Source: Streptomyces sp. DH41
GTDB lineage: Bacteria > Actinomycetota > Actinomycetes > Streptomycetales > Streptomycetaceae
Reading direction: 5' to 3'
Assembly (NCBI RefSeq): GCF_029813785.1
Contig: NZ_JARVKY010000006.1
Span: 1-64,000, forward strand
Length of the DNA stretch: 64,000 nucleotides
Shown here: positions 55,754-64,000 of the stretch, in pieces
How the letters are laid out: each line of letters starts with the position of its first letter
Position numbering within the stretch: the first letter of the stretch is position 1
Position numbers and translations under genes: made by a program
Notes under the pieces: model-generated
The model's input: only the letters and a program-made list of their open reading frames with translations
The model's database searches: none
Told to the model about the DNA's origin: nothing

Positions 55754-56731
55754 CTAAGCAGCCGACAGGCCGGCGGCACGGCGGCGGAAGACGTCTGCGG
55801 TGCTGAGTTCGCCGAGAGTGTCGAGTGCGTGGGCGAAGTCGCGCAGAACACGAGCGAGTTCGACGCGGTCGTCCGAGCGGCGCAGTTCGGTGGCGGCTCG
55901 CGAGAGGGTGGGCAGGCGCCGTTCGGGTTGCTCGGTGGCGGACAAGAGGCGCAGTGCGACGCCGCGTTCGCGGGGACCGGGGGCGTGGGAGGCGAGTTCC
56001 TCCGTGAGCAGTGCGTGGGCCCGGTCAGTCCGGTCGAGCTGGAGGAGGGCCTCGGCGATGTCGCTGCGCCACGACAGGTGGGGGAGTAGTCCGGTGCCGT
56101 GCCGCCGTGCCGTCCTGGCGGCCCGGGTGAAGGCGGCGAGGGCGTCGTGGGGGCGGTGCAGAGCCAGGAGGAGCCGGCCGCGGGCCCGCAGCGCGGGCAG
56201 TCCGCACAGGTCGTTTCCGGCAGCCGGCCCGCCGAGATGTGCGGCCGCTTCCTCGTGGCGGCCCTGCTCGATGAGCGATTCCGCCAGGAGCGCGGTGCAC
56301 CAGGGGCCGAGCGTGGCCAGGTGGTGTCCGGCCGTGTCCCGTGCGACGGTGGCTTCCTGCTCTGCTGCTCCGAGGTCGCCGAGGTGGAGCAGGGCCTCAG
56401 AGCGCAGCGCGCGGAACGCCGCCGACCAGGCGGAGGCTCCGGCATGGCTCAGCAGGGCTTCGCACCCGACCGCGACCTGGTGCGGACGCCCGTCGTGCAA
56501 CAGGACGCGGGCCGCCCGGAAGAGGTCCGAGCCGGCCGCGGCCGGTGGGATGGAGCACAGGAGACGTTCCGCCTGGCCCGGGTCGCACAGCTGGACGCCA
56601 GGGTGCGCGGCGTACCAGAAGGGCGATTCCCCTCCGGCCGACGGGAGGGACAGCCCTGCCGTCGTGGTCCTTCCGGCCGTGTCCATGTGCGCCATCGGCC
56701 CAGTGAACCGGAGACCGGCCGTGCGGGCCAT
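55754..56731 (-). CDS. TPR-like helical-repeat protein
   Basis: From ATG at 56731 (GGAGG close upstream) the protein has 325 residues; starts at 56695 or 56686 are also possible. The body is a series of helix pairs typical of tetratricopeptide-type repeats (RSEALLHLGDLGAAEQEATV, LLAESLIEQGRHEEAAAHLG, RGRLLLALHRPHDALAAFTR, FAHALDTLGELSTADVFRRR). This resembles the C-terminal repeat region of large actinomycete regulators, but no HTH or ATPase is attached. It is probably a protein-binding scaffold; the function is unknown. Confidence 0.75.
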   Translation of the reverse strand: MARTAGLRFTGPMAHMDTAGRTTTAGLSLPSAGGESPFWYAAHPGVQLCDPGQAERLLCSIPPAAAGSDLFRAARVLLHDGRPHQVAVGCEALLSHAGASAWSAAFRALRSEALLHLGDLGAAEQEATVARDTAGHHLATLGPWCTALLAESLIEQGRHEEAAAHLGGPAAGNDLCGLPALRARGRLLLALHRPHDALAAFTRAARTARRHGTGLLPHLSWRSDIAEALLQLDRTDRAHALLTEELASHAPGPRERGVALRLLSATEQPERRLPTLSRAATELRRSDDRVELARVLRDFAHALDTLGELSTADVFRRRAAGLSAA

Positions 56732-57082
56732 CGGCCTCCGGCCGTTCTCCAGCGACCGTCGACTGCCGCGTGCGTCGCCGCTGTTCACGCGGCACCGGCG
56801 TGCTCCGGTCTCCCCGATCGGTCTCCCGCCCCGCCCCTCGCGCTCCGCCCCTCGAAGGCCTGACCCCCCACCGGACCGGGCCGGGGCTCCGGTCGCCGAC
56901 GGACATCGTCGACGACGAAGGGATTCACCAGGGGAGACCCGCCGGTACCCGATTCGGACGTCGCTCTCGAGACCGCCCTCCCCCTGGGACGGCGTAGTGA
57001 GAGACGGCAAGGAGCGACCCGCCGCACTCCTCGCCGACGGCGGCACCCGGGCCGGCGTCGGCTGAACCCCGGGGCGGCCCGA
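56732..57082. other. intergenic stretch, nothing recognisable
   Basis: These 351 bp of GC-rich sequence lie between the TPR-like gene start and the tpg stop codon. No reading frame with protein-like composition, clear hairpin or repeat stands out. It probably contains the TPR-like gene's promoter. Confidence 0.5.
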
Positions 57083-57640
57083 CTACAGCTCGAAGTCGAC
57101 GTGTTCCACGTCGGTGAAGCGCACCTGTTCAAGAGTGCCGGCGCGGCGGCCGCCGTCCTGGAAGTACACGTCCTTCAGCGCCTCAGCGGTGATCTCCCGA
57201 AGGCGCCCGTCGTCGGCGCCCTGCTGCTGGGCGTCGAAGAGCCGGGCGGCGTACTGCGGGGGGAGGGCGACGGTCAGCTGGCGCAGACGGGAGTCGTCGG
57301 TCGAGCCGATCGGGGCGGTGTAACCGATCCGGGCGCGGGTGTCGATGACGATGCCGTCGGTGGTCGCCGCCCGCTGCCGCGCCCTGGCCCGGATCTGCGG
57401 CTGCCAGCGCCTGCGTACCTCCGTCTCCAGGCGTGCGGCGAGCTGCGGACGGGGCTTCCTGATCTGGTCCTTCAGGTACCGCTCGACGGTTCGCTGGGAC
57501 ACGCCGAGCAGCTCGGCGGCGGCCCGCGTGCCTTTGAGCTGCCGTACCAGGTACCGCATCCGCGCACCGGCCGACTTCGGGATCGGGCGGGTGAAGGAGC
57601 GCTGCACCGCCTTTTCCAGGCCGTCCCCGAACTGGGCCAT
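57083..57640 (-). CDS. tpg: telomere terminal protein Tpg
   Basis: The protein has 185 residues, the usual length of Streptomyces terminal proteins. Hallmark regions: QRSFTRPIPKSAGARMRYLV, the HTH GTRAAAELLGVSQRTVERYL, ARARQRAATTDGIVIDTRAR, GYTAPIGSTDDSRLRQLTVA and the end YFQDGGRRAGTLEQVRFTDV. Tpg is covalently attached to the 5' ends of linear replicons through a Thr and primes filling-in of the telomere. It follows tap by 6 bp on the same strand, the standard tap-tpg order. It should cap the telomere seen at the start of this window. Confidence 0.97.
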   Translation of the reverse strand: MAQFGDGLEKAVQRSFTRPIPKSAGARMRYLVRQLKGTRAAAELLGVSQRTVERYLKDQIRKPRPQLAARLETEVRRRWQPQIRARARQRAATTDGIVIDTRARIGYTAPIGSTDDSRLRQLTVALPPQYAARLFDAQQQGADDGRLREITAEALKDVYFQDGGRRAGTLEQVRFTDVEHVDFEL

Positions 57641-57646
57641 CAGTGC

Positions 57647-59956
57647 CTACTCCCCGTCGTCCTCGTTGGTGACCTCACCGGTCTTGATGTACCGGGCGAG
57701 ATTGAGCTCCGGGGCGTCGAACCGCTCACGGACGCCCTCACCCCACAGCACCGACTGGGTGCCCTCGTGCTTGACCATCCCGGGCGAGACGCCCAGCCGC
57801 CATCCTCCCGGCAGCGGCTTGCCCTCCCGGTACGGCAGGAAGTCGAGCGGGGAGGGCCCGTCGGCCGCGTAGACGGCGCAGTCGGAGAGGATGGCGACCG
57901 GATAACGGCCGGTGAACGACGCGTGCTTGAGCACCTTGCGGTGCATGTTGACCCGGGTGCGGGAAATGATGGCGGCGCGGATGTCCGGCCGCCACGTCGG
58001 CCGGGACAGGGCTTGCCACGGCTGCCCGGGCTTCCAGCCCTCGCCCCGCGGACGCTCGCGCAGTTTGCCGATTCCGCCCTTCACCGTGGCCTTGATCGCG
58101 GACACCACGATCGCCATGTCGGGGTCGCGGTCCCGGTAGCCGTCCATCGCCGCGAGGAACTCCTCCGGGCTCGCCGTGCCCGGCACGCCGAGGTCGCCCA
58201 TCGTCGTCACGTACGCGTCGCGCAACCGGTTGTACCAGGCGTCCAGGTAGCGGCCGTTGTCGTACCGGACGTACGCCTCGGCCGGACGAACGTCGTAGCC
58301 CAGCTCCATCGCGTAGGCGACGGTGGGCGTGGCGTACCAGGCCGGCCCCTCGGGTCGCTCGCCGGTCGGGGTGAACGGGCTGGGCAGCAGGTCACTGTCC
58401 AGATCCGCCCACTCCTTGCCGAGCTTCACACGCGACAGGTCGACATGGGAGAGGTCGACCAGCCAGGAACCGGGCAGCTTCGGGTCGAAGTCCGGCCGCT
58501 CGACGTGCGTGGGAGCGCCCAGGCCGACGACCAGCCCGTTCGCGCCCGCGGCGAAGGCCATGTTGACGTCGATGCCGACCAGGTGGCGCCGGGTGCACTC
58601 CTCGTCCGTGAGCGGTCGCGCCCAGTCGTACGCCTCCTCCCGCAGGACCTCCGCGGGGGTACGGCGATGGAAGCGCGGCAGGTCCGCGAGGAGCGGGTGG
58701 CCGTCCGGGGCCTCGCAGGGGGCACAGTCGACCGGATCCTGCCCGAGGGACCCGGGGTTGGGTTCGCTGTGCCTGCGGCCCGTCTCGTCCGGTTCGGATG
58801 CGCGGGTGGGCGGGTGCAGGGCGGTCATCAGCTCCAGGCCGGTCACCGCGGTCGATCCGCGCGGCGTCATCACCCGGGCCGCGTACGTGCCCAGGAGCCG
58901 GGCGAGGTCCGCCGGGTGGAGCCGGGCGGCGTCCGCCCAGTGCCGCGTGTCGAGCGCGCCCCACGCCGGAACGCACAGCTGCACGCAGTTGCGCGCCGAG
59001 CCCTGTGCCGGGCGGTAGATCCGGGCCCAGGGTCCGAATCCGCGCCGGGTGAGCTTCCAGTCGGCGCGCGCCAACTGCCTGACGATCTTGTGGTTCTCCG
59101 GCAGCCGTCCGGCCCGGCGCTCCTCGTCGGTGAGCTGGACGGGCAGGCCGTAGCGCCGGCACGCGGCTTCGCTGAGCACGAGCAGCGGGTCGGCGTCCTT
59201 GCCCGGTCCGGACAGCCTCGGCTGCCCGAGCCGGGCCTCCTTGAGCGTCCAGTCGACCAGGGCGGGCAGGGACTTGGCCGGTACGTCCAGGATGAGGCCG
59301 CCCGCGCAGTGCGCGAGAACGTCGCCGTCCACGACGTCCAGGACGGCGAGCGGGCCGTTCTCGAAGCGTGCGTCGCCATCCGTGGCAGCGGCCGGGGTTG
59401 GGGACGAGGTCGAGGTTGGGGGCGAGGCCGGGCCCGACCGCCTGCGCGTCGGCGGCGGCCCGCCGGCTCGTCCCGGACGCGGTGCCGTCACCGGGGCGAC
59501 CGGGGTCTCCGTCGGGGCCGGGTGGGGGCGAGTGTTCCGGGAGGCGGGCTCGGCCGGGGTTTCGGGTCGCGAGTGGGCGGGTGCCTGCGGCGTCGGTGCG
59601 GTCGGTGCGGTCGGTGCGGTCGGTGCGCCGGCGGTGGCGGTGGCAAGGGAGGAGGTGAGTGGCCGGGTCGTCGGCGGCTCCTGCGGGGGCACTGCGGGCG
59701 CGGCGGCGGGGGAGTCGGGGGGATAGAGCTCCGCGAGTTTGCCGAGCAATCGCGCATAGGCGTCGCGTTCCGGTGGCCTCGGTTCCGTCTTGCCGGACTC
59801 CCAGCCGCTCGCCGTGGCGCGGCGGACCCGCAGCGCCTGGGCCACCTCGTCCACGGTCAGGCCGTGGGCCTTCCGCAGCCGCTTGCGTTCCTCCGGCGGC
59901 GGCAGCGGGGCGCGGGACGCGACCAGGGCGTCGATCGCGTCGAACAACTCCGACAT
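57647..59956 (-). CDS. tap: telomere-associated protein Tap
   Basis: The protein has 769 residues from ATG at 59956 with AGGAGGT upstream. The N-terminus has an XRE-type HTH (LRKAHGLTVDEVAQALRVRR, ATASGWESGKTEPRPPERDA). A Pro/Thr-rich linker follows at about 85-205. The rest is the Tap core (DVDGDVLAHCAGGLILDVPA-like region; LVGIDVNMAFAAGANGLVVG; NMHRKVLKHASFTGRYPVAI). Tap binds telomeric 3' overhangs and recruits Tpg. The tandem Ala/Thr-Pro repeat in the linker (about 59590-59630) comes from short GC repeats and is likely length-variable. Confidence 0.95.
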   Translation of the reverse strand: MSELFDAIDALVASRAPLPPPEERKRLRKAHGLTVDEVAQALRVRRATASGWESGKTEPRPPERDAYARLLGKLAELYPPDSPAAAPAVPPQEPPTTRPLTSSLATATAGAPTAPTAPTAPTPQAPAHSRPETPAEPASRNTRPHPAPTETPVAPVTAPRPGRAGGPPPTRRRSGPASPPTSTSSPTPAAATDGDARFENGPLAVLDVVDGDVLAHCAGGLILDVPAKSLPALVDWTLKEARLGQPRLSGPGKDADPLLVLSEAACRRYGLPVQLTDEERRAGRLPENHKIVRQLARADWKLTRRGFGPWARIYRPAQGSARNCVQLCVPAWGALDTRHWADAARLHPADLARLLGTYAARVMTPRGSTAVTGLELMTALHPPTRASEPDETGRRHSEPNPGSLGQDPVDCAPCEAPDGHPLLADLPRFHRRTPAEVLREEAYDWARPLTDEECTRRHLVGIDVNMAFAAGANGLVVGLGAPTHVERPDFDPKLPGSWLVDLSHVDLSRVKLGKEWADLDSDLLPSPFTPTGERPEGPAWYATPTVAYAMELGYDVRPAEAYVRYDNGRYLDAWYNRLRDAYVTTMGDLGVPGTASPEEFLAAMDGYRDRDPDMAIVVSAIKATVKGGIGKLRERPRGEGWKPGQPWQALSRPTWRPDIRAAIISRTRVNMHRKVLKHASFTGRYPVAILSDCAVYAADGPSPLDFLPYREGKPLPGGWRLGVSPGMVKHEGTQSVLWGEGVRERFDAPELNLARYIKTGEVTNEDDGE

Positions 59957-60162
59957 GGGCACCTCCTGGGCGTCAGGCTACCGCGAGATGACACCCTTGC
60001 CGTACATTTCGCGTACGCGACGCGTACGGCAAGCGTGCTGTCCCGGTATTGGCGTCTACGCGTGACGGTCATCGGCGGCGGTACGGTCAGCCGTGCCGTA
60101 TGCGAAGACGCCCCGCTATACCGAGACGCCCCAGGGTGACCCTGTCCCGGGAGTCATCAAGG

Positions 60163-60221
60163 ACGTCCTGAGCGCCGTACCTCATTGACGTGACGTTAAT
60201 GAGGTACGGCGCTCAGGACGT
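60163..60221. terminator. 24-bp perfect inverted repeat downstream of the small replication genes
   Basis: Arms ACGTCCTGAGCGCCGTACCT (plus CATT) at 60163-60186 and its exact complement at 60198-60221 are separated by 11 bases. It begins 17 bp after the stop of the minus-strand gene at 60239 and precedes the tap promoter region. It is most simply a strong terminator isolating tap, but the arm length also allows an operator or replication-stall site. The rest of 59957-60238 has no gene. Confidence 0.75.
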
Positions 60222-60238
60222 GTCGGTTCGCGTGCGCG

Positions 60239-60550
60239 TCAGGTCGCGCGACGCAGCGGGACGACGACGTTCTCGCCCAGGTGCTTGGGGTCGAGCCGGT
60301 AGTACCTGATGTGGCCGATCTTCTCCGTCTCCTCGAGCCAGCCGGCCTCGATGACCTGCTTGCGGGTACGGGAGAACACCGGAGGTGCCATGCCGACCAG
60401 TTTCGCGAGGTTCGCGGCGGTTTCCAGGATGGCACCGGACCGGTCGGTGGGGTGCAGGGCGTACAACATCACGACGAGACGCTGGTTGGCGGTCATGCCG
60501 ACCGTGGCCTTCAGCAGGTCCAGGTTCTTCTGCTTGTCGTCGCTGGTCAC
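60239..60550 (-). CDS. small winged-helix protein (103 aa)
   Basis: GTG at 60550 overlaps the stop of the upstream gene (GTGA). The winged helix is visible: ATVGMTANQRLVVMLYALHP, AANLAKLVGMAPPVFSRTRK, QVIEAGWLEETEKIGHIRYY, with a wing and a short end (HLGENVVVPLRRAT). It resembles MarR/RepL-like DNA-binding modules. Coupling with the RepL-like gene suggests a two-protein replication or copy-control unit. Confidence 0.72.
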   Translation of the reverse strand: MTSDDKQKNLDLLKATVGMTANQRLVVMLYALHPTDRSGAILETAANLAKLVGMAPPVFSRTRKQVIEAGWLEETEKIGHIRYYRLDPKHLGENVVVPLRRAT

Positions 60551-61011
60551 TGGGCCTCCCACCGCGAGGGGGTCTTCTTGTCGAAACCGGGGATGTCCGG
60601 CGGGTTGCACGCCTTCACCGCTTCACGCTGCTCCAGCCCTGTCCCGTGGAAAGCAATGTAAGGGCTGATGCGGTAAAGCTTGTAGTTACCGATGCGCCCT
60701 CGCACGACCAGGATGCGGTGCTTGACCAGCTTTCTGTTGATCTTTCCCACCGCGTCCGTGGACATTCCCACACGTTTGCCGATGTCCGCTCCGGTGGCCC
60801 TCAGCGGCTCCATCCCCTCGGGGGACACGCCGATCCACCACAGCACCAGGAACTTCTGGCTCGGTGTGAACGCCTTGGACTCGGTGATCGCCTCGACTCG
60901 TGCCTTGTCGACCTGGGTGTGCCTGCCGGAGAAGGCGTACGGCGCGTAAGGGACCGGCTCGCCGGTGTCGGCGTCGACCAGCCTGCGTACTGCTCCCAAA
61001 GGGCCCTCCAC
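60547..61011 (-). CDS. RepL-like replication/winged-helix protein
   Basis: From GTG at 61011 the protein has 154 residues; a TTG at 61059 is an alternative. The winged helix reads ITESKAFTPSQKFLVLWWIG, LRATGADIGKRVGMSTDAVG, KINRKLVKHRILVVRGRIGN, YKLYRISPYIAFHG. The final Y-x-L-Y-R-I-S-P stretch before the helix end is the pattern of firmicute/actinomycete RepL-type initiators (GVYxINP), though shorter than classical RepL. It is first of a two-gene operon downstream of a region with inverted repeats (61217-61277). A copy-control or initiator role is inferred. Confidence 0.65.
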   Translation of the reverse strand: MEGPLGAVRRLVDADTGEPVPYAPYAFSGRHTQVDKARVEAITESKAFTPSQKFLVLWWIGVSPEGMEPLRATGADIGKRVGMSTDAVGKINRKLVKHRILVVRGRIGNYKLYRISPYIAFHGTGLEQREAVKACNPPDIPGFDKKTPSRWEAQ

Positions 61012-61059
61012 GCGTGGGCTTTGACGGTGTTCGCGGCAGACGGCCGTGAGGCCGACCAA

Positions 61060-61926
61060 ATGAACCTAACGTACATGATCAGGAAGTCAATCAACCGCGC
61101 TCGTGGGCCGTGTTCCTTGCCGGCCGACAGTACCGCCTGCCCCCCGTCGCGGGCGTCCGGCCGCGGGCCGCCGACCTGGCAGACATGTACGTGAGATCAA
61201 TCTAGGGCGTTCTCAGGATCGTGGTACCCAGTTCCTGTGGACGTGGTGGCAGTTCCTCAGAACCGGGTACCACGATCGCTCGGACCGGGTACCAAGACCC
61301 GTCGATCCGCCTCTACTGCTGACGGAACTGCCTGGCAGTTCTGCCGAACTGGGTCGGACCGGGTGTATGCGCAGGTCAGAGGCCAAATGGGCGGGGGACT
61401 CTCTCCCCTTGGCGAAGGCGGGTCCACGTTCTCGCGCAGTGGCCTTCCCCGCACCCGGGCAACGGCCTTTCGTGCACCCGGGCAGCGGTCGGGCAAGCCC
61501 GGCCGCACGGGATCGACCCCGGCTGTCGGCGTGCGGCGGTCACCGGTGACGGCACCGCATGACGCGCCGACCCTGCTCCACCCGGACTCGAGTTCCTCTC
61601 CGCCCGTTCTGAACCCGCACCACCGAAAGTCAGCCACGACGACACCCGCGCTTCGAAGGCCAGGCGCGCGTGTGCCTCCAGCAACCACTGCCGGTCCCGG
61701 CCACGCCGCATCGCAGTGGCCGTACCCCGGAAGGCCCGCACTGTGCCTGGCCGGTCCGCCGTCCAGCCCGCAGGACCGGGCCACCGAACCAGGCCCCCGA
61801 ACCGGACCGGTTGGGACTACTCACGTTGGTGATGGCCGCCGCTGGGGGAGCGGGCGAGACTGATCAGGCTGCGGACCCATGGGATGTCGGCGGCGACGGA
61901 TACCGTGAAGAGGAGCGGGTGACGCC
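61060..61926. promoter_or_regulatory. non-coding region with inverted repeats upstream of the RepL-like gene
   Basis: An 18-bp inverted repeat with one mismatch is present: GATCGTGGTACCCAGTTC (61217-61234) and GAACCGGGTACCACGATC (61260-61277). Further copies of the core (GGACCGGGTACCA at 61280-61292, GAACTGGGTCGGACCGGGTG near 61340-61360) and AACTGCCTGGCAGTT near 61325 follow. Such clustered repeats in front of a RepL-like gene could be operators or iterons. The stretch 61380-61926 shows only low-complexity frames and no convincing gene. Confidence 0.55.
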
Positions 61927-62913
61927 GTGCGACAGCTGGAGACGGCACTGATCGGCGCGGGACTGATAGCGCGGATGCACTTGGAGGCGTGGATCGCCGC
62001 CGGGGCGTCCGTGCGCGTCCACTCCCTGGACGGGCGTGCCGCGGAACTGGCCGCCGAGTTCGGGGTGAAGGCAGTGGACTCCCTGGAGGAGGCCCTGGAC
62101 GGCGCGGACGCCGTGGACATCTGCTCGCCCACGGACACCCACCGGGAGATCGCCCTGGCCGCCATCGCCAGGGGGGTGGCCGTGGTGTGCGAGAAACCGC
62201 TCGCGGCCGACGTCACCGAGGCCGAGGAGATCGTCGACGCGGCAGAGAAGGCCGGTGTGCCCGTCTATCCGGCGCACGACATCCGTTTCGCGCCCGCCTA
62301 CGCCCGGCTCCACGAGCTGGTGGCCGCGGGCCGTCTGGGTACGGGCACGGTGGCCCGGTTCACCGTGGCGGGGTATCACCCGCGTCCCTGGAGCGGTCAT
62401 GCCTCGGCGGAGTCGGGCGGCATCCTGACCGATCAGCTGCTGCACGGCGTGGACATCGCCTATTGGCTCTTCGGAGACGTCGTACGTGTGCACGCCCTCT
62501 ACCAGGGGGAGATCGCCGCGCCGGCGCCCGAGGGCACCGCCGCGGTCGGCACGGTCGTTCTCACCCACGCCGGCGGCGCGCTGAGCCAGGTGGTGAGCCG
62601 GTGGACGCCGACGCCGCAGCCGCCCATCCGTGTCACCTTCCACGTCTCGGGCACGGGAGGGACCATCGTCCACGACTCCGAGTGGCCTCAGGAGATCCAG
62701 GTGTCTGGTGGACCCGCCGGAACCTTCGGCTACTACGGGGAATCACCGTTCACCTGCGAGATCCGAGAATTCGCCCAGGCGTTGAGGGGCGGTCCCCAGC
62801 CTCGGCTGGTGGCCCACGACGCCCTGGCCGCCGTCCGCATCACCCAGGCCGCGGCACGCTCCGCCTGGACCGGACGCGCCGTCGAACTGCCCGTGAAGGG
62901 GGCTGCCGCATGA
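61927..62913 (+). CDS. Gfo/Idh/MocA-family oxidoreductase (first of pair)
   Basis: The protein has 328 residues from GTG at 61927 with GAGGAGCGGG upstream. The N-terminal Rossmann fold is ETALIGAGLIARMHLEAWIA, then DAVDICSPTDTHREIALAAI, and the signature VVCEKPLAADVTEAEEIVDA with the catalytic Lys of EKP. The C-terminal dimerisation sheet includes GGILTDQLLHGVDIAYWLFG with the His/Asp of the active site. These enzymes oxidise or reduce sugars and cyclitols with NAD(P). It overlaps the next gene by ATGA. Confidence 0.93.
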   Translation: MRQLETALIGAGLIARMHLEAWIAAGASVRVHSLDGRAAELAAEFGVKAVDSLEEALDGADAVDICSPTDTHREIALAAIARGVAVVCEKPLAADVTEAEEIVDAAEKAGVPVYPAHDIRFAPAYARLHELVAAGRLGTGTVARFTVAGYHPRPWSGHASAESGGILTDQLLHGVDIAYWLFGDVVRVHALYQGEIAAPAPEGTAAVGTVVLTHAGGALSQVVSRWTPTPQPPIRVTFHVSGTGGTIVHDSEWPQEIQVSGGPAGTFGYYGESPFTCEIREFAQALRGGPQPRLVAHDALAAVRITQAAARSAWTGRAVELPVKGAAA

Positions 62914-63917
62914 AGGTCGCCGTGTTGTCGTTCGCCCACGAGCGGGCCGCGGCGTACGCCCGGCTGCTGCATGACATGCCGGACGTGGACCTGCTCGTCG
63001 CGGACCCCGACGGCTCACCGGACGATCCGGCACGGGGGAGGGCCACGGCACACCGGCTCGGTGCCACCTACGCGGCAGACTGGGACGCGCTGTTCGGGCT
63101 GCGCCCCGATGCCGTGGTCGTCACCAGTGAGGCGGACCTTCGCCGGGGACTGGTCGAGCGGGCCGCCAAGGCCGGGGCCCACGTGCTGTGCGAGTTTCCG
63201 CCCGCCGCCGACGAGGTGGACGTCGAGGCCATGGTGCGGGTCTGCGAGGACTCGGGCGTGCGGCTGAGCATCGCCTCGCCGGTCTGTTTCGGCCCGGCGT
63301 TCACCGCCGTACGCCGGGAGATCGCCGAGGGAGAGGTCCTCGGCGGCCTCACGACGATCCACGGGGCGTACAACAGGCCACGCCCGTCCGGCGCGCAGGC
63401 GGCGCGAAGTGGAGCCCTCGGTACGAACGCGCCCCCGCTGCTCGACATGGTGGACGCGGTGCTCGGCGGCGTCGACGCCGAGCAGGTCTACGCGCAGTCG
63501 AACAGCGTCCTCGGGGCAGAGCCCGGCATGGAGAGCGCGGCCCTGGTCACGGTGCGCTACGCGGACGGTACCGTCGCCTCGGTCGACTGCAGTTGGGGTT
63601 CTCCGGAGAGCGGGCCGTTCGCGGGCGGCCCGGTCATGACCTTCATCGGCAACCGGGCGAGCGTGGAGTTCAACGCCTCCCCGCGGCTGCTCGGCGGCTT
63701 CGACTCCGGCGTGTCCGGCGAGCGGTGGGAGACGCGCGGGGACGATCCGTACGCGGTCATGCTCGGCGAGTTCGTCGCCGCGTCACGCCGGGGGAGCGGG
63801 GCGGGCCCGGACGGAGCGGCGGCCGTGCGCACGCTGCGCGTCATCCGCGCGGCGCGTGAGTCGGTACGTACCGGCCGGCCCGTCGAGGTGGCTGTGCCGC
63901 AGACCGTACTGCCCTGA
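62910..63917 (+). CDS. Gfo/Idh/MocA-like oxidoreductase (second of pair, atypical)
   Basis: The protein has 335 residues, translationally coupled to the previous gene. The Rossmann part is MKVAVLSFAHERAAAYARLL and GLRPDAVVVTSEADLRRGLV. The usual EKP catalytic motif is replaced by VLCEFPPAADEVDVEAMVRV (Phe instead of Lys), and the GILxDxxxH segment by APPLLDMVDAVLGGVDAEQV. The usual Gly-rich N-terminal loop is also altered. It may be a non-catalytic partner or an enzyme with altered chemistry forming a heteromer with the first protein. Confidence 0.85.
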   Translation: MKVAVLSFAHERAAAYARLLHDMPDVDLLVADPDGSPDDPARGRATAHRLGATYAADWDALFGLRPDAVVVTSEADLRRGLVERAAKAGAHVLCEFPPAADEVDVEAMVRVCEDSGVRLSIASPVCFGPAFTAVRREIAEGEVLGGLTTIHGAYNRPRPSGAQAARSGALGTNAPPLLDMVDAVLGGVDAEQVYAQSNSVLGAEPGMESAALVTVRYADGTVASVDCSWGSPESGPFAGGPVMTFIGNRASVEFNASPRLLGGFDSGVSGERWETRGDDPYAVMLGEFVAASRRGSGAGPDGAAAVRTLRVIRAARESVRTGRPVEVAVPQTVLP

Positions 63918-63930
63918 CCGCGCCACCGCG

Positions 63931-63974
63931 CCACTGGGCCACTGGGCCACTGGGCCACTGGGCCACTGGGCCAC
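63931..63974. repeat. 8-bp tandem repeat
   Basis: About five and a half copies of CCACTGGG lie in the short gap between the second oxidoreductase stop (63917) and the next start (63997). The unit is odd with respect to codons, so it is probably non-coding and slippage-prone. Confidence 0.9.
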
Positions 63975-63996
63975 GGTGCTTGGAGGGGAAGACGGT

Positions 63997-64000
63997 ATGG
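63997..64000 (+). CDS. start of a further gene (cut by the window end)
   Basis: An ATG at 63997 follows GGAGGGGAAGACGGT with good ribosome-site spacing. Only four bases are in the window, so nothing can be said about the product except that it probably continues the oxidoreductase operon. Confidence 0.55.

Noticed and set aside
63929..63980. CRISPR-like repeat at the right edge
   Set aside because: The units are 8-bp contiguous tandem copies without spacers, so it is a simple tandem repeat.

Overview
The window is very GC-rich actinomycete DNA and reads as the left end of a Streptomyces linear replicon, most likely a linear plasmid. Base 1 lies in a telomere: closely spaced palindromes with CTGCG-type loops fill about the first 300 bp. 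Internally there are a tap-tpg pair (telomere-associated protein and terminal protein), a parAB pair with matching palindromic sites, a primase/helicase operon beside an iteron field, and a second pair of replication-type winged-helix genes.

Layout. 0-3.7 kb: telomere, a frameshifted small membrane protein, an APH-like kinase, and decayed IS5-type and IS3-type elements around a glyoxalase fragment. 3.7-12.4 kb: metabolic and regulatory genes. These are an SDR-TetR operon divergent from a tannase-family esterase across a 43-bp operator-like palindrome, an aldo/keto reductase divergent from a MerR regulator, and a MarR-like regulator divergent from a DUF4097 protein plus DrrAB-type ABC exporter. 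12.6-15.8 kb: an overlapping operon of S9 peptidase, a 70-residue Cys-containing peptide and an RsgA-like GTPase.

15.8-46.5 kb: a biosynthetic gene cluster. The minus-strand operon (42025 down to 18246) encodes a B12-type radical SAM enzyme, a stand-alone adenylation enzyme, two unrecognised proteins (242 and 65 aa), a 45-aa precursor-like peptide, an M29-aminopeptidase-like protein, three NRPSs (2366, 2006 and 1101 aa) and a cation/proton antiporter. Flanking plus-strand genes encode an FAD oxidoreductase, two different Fe(II)/2-oxoglutarate oxygenases, an MFS exporter and a metallo-beta-lactamase-fold protein. The line reads half-C-A-T-C-A-T-C / half-C-A-T-C-(A remnant)-T-C / A-T-C. It has five carrier domains, four intact A domains, no thioesterase, and a terminal C domain with an altered active-site motif. 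The stand-alone A enzyme can plausibly load the carrier whose own A domain is gone. A small ribosomal peptide inside an NRPS operon with a radical SAM enzyme is the most unusual feature here.

46.5-61 kb: the replication and maintenance core. It holds a small protein, D5-type helicase and Prim-Pol genes, an iteron origin, a methyltransferase between imperfect direct repeats, a metallo-hydrolase, ParA/ParB with three palindromes (one inside parB), a TPR-like protein, Tpg, Tap, and two small winged-helix proteins, one RepL-like. 61.9-63.9 kb: two overlapping Gfo/Idh/MocA oxidoreductase genes, then a short tandem repeat and the start of another gene.
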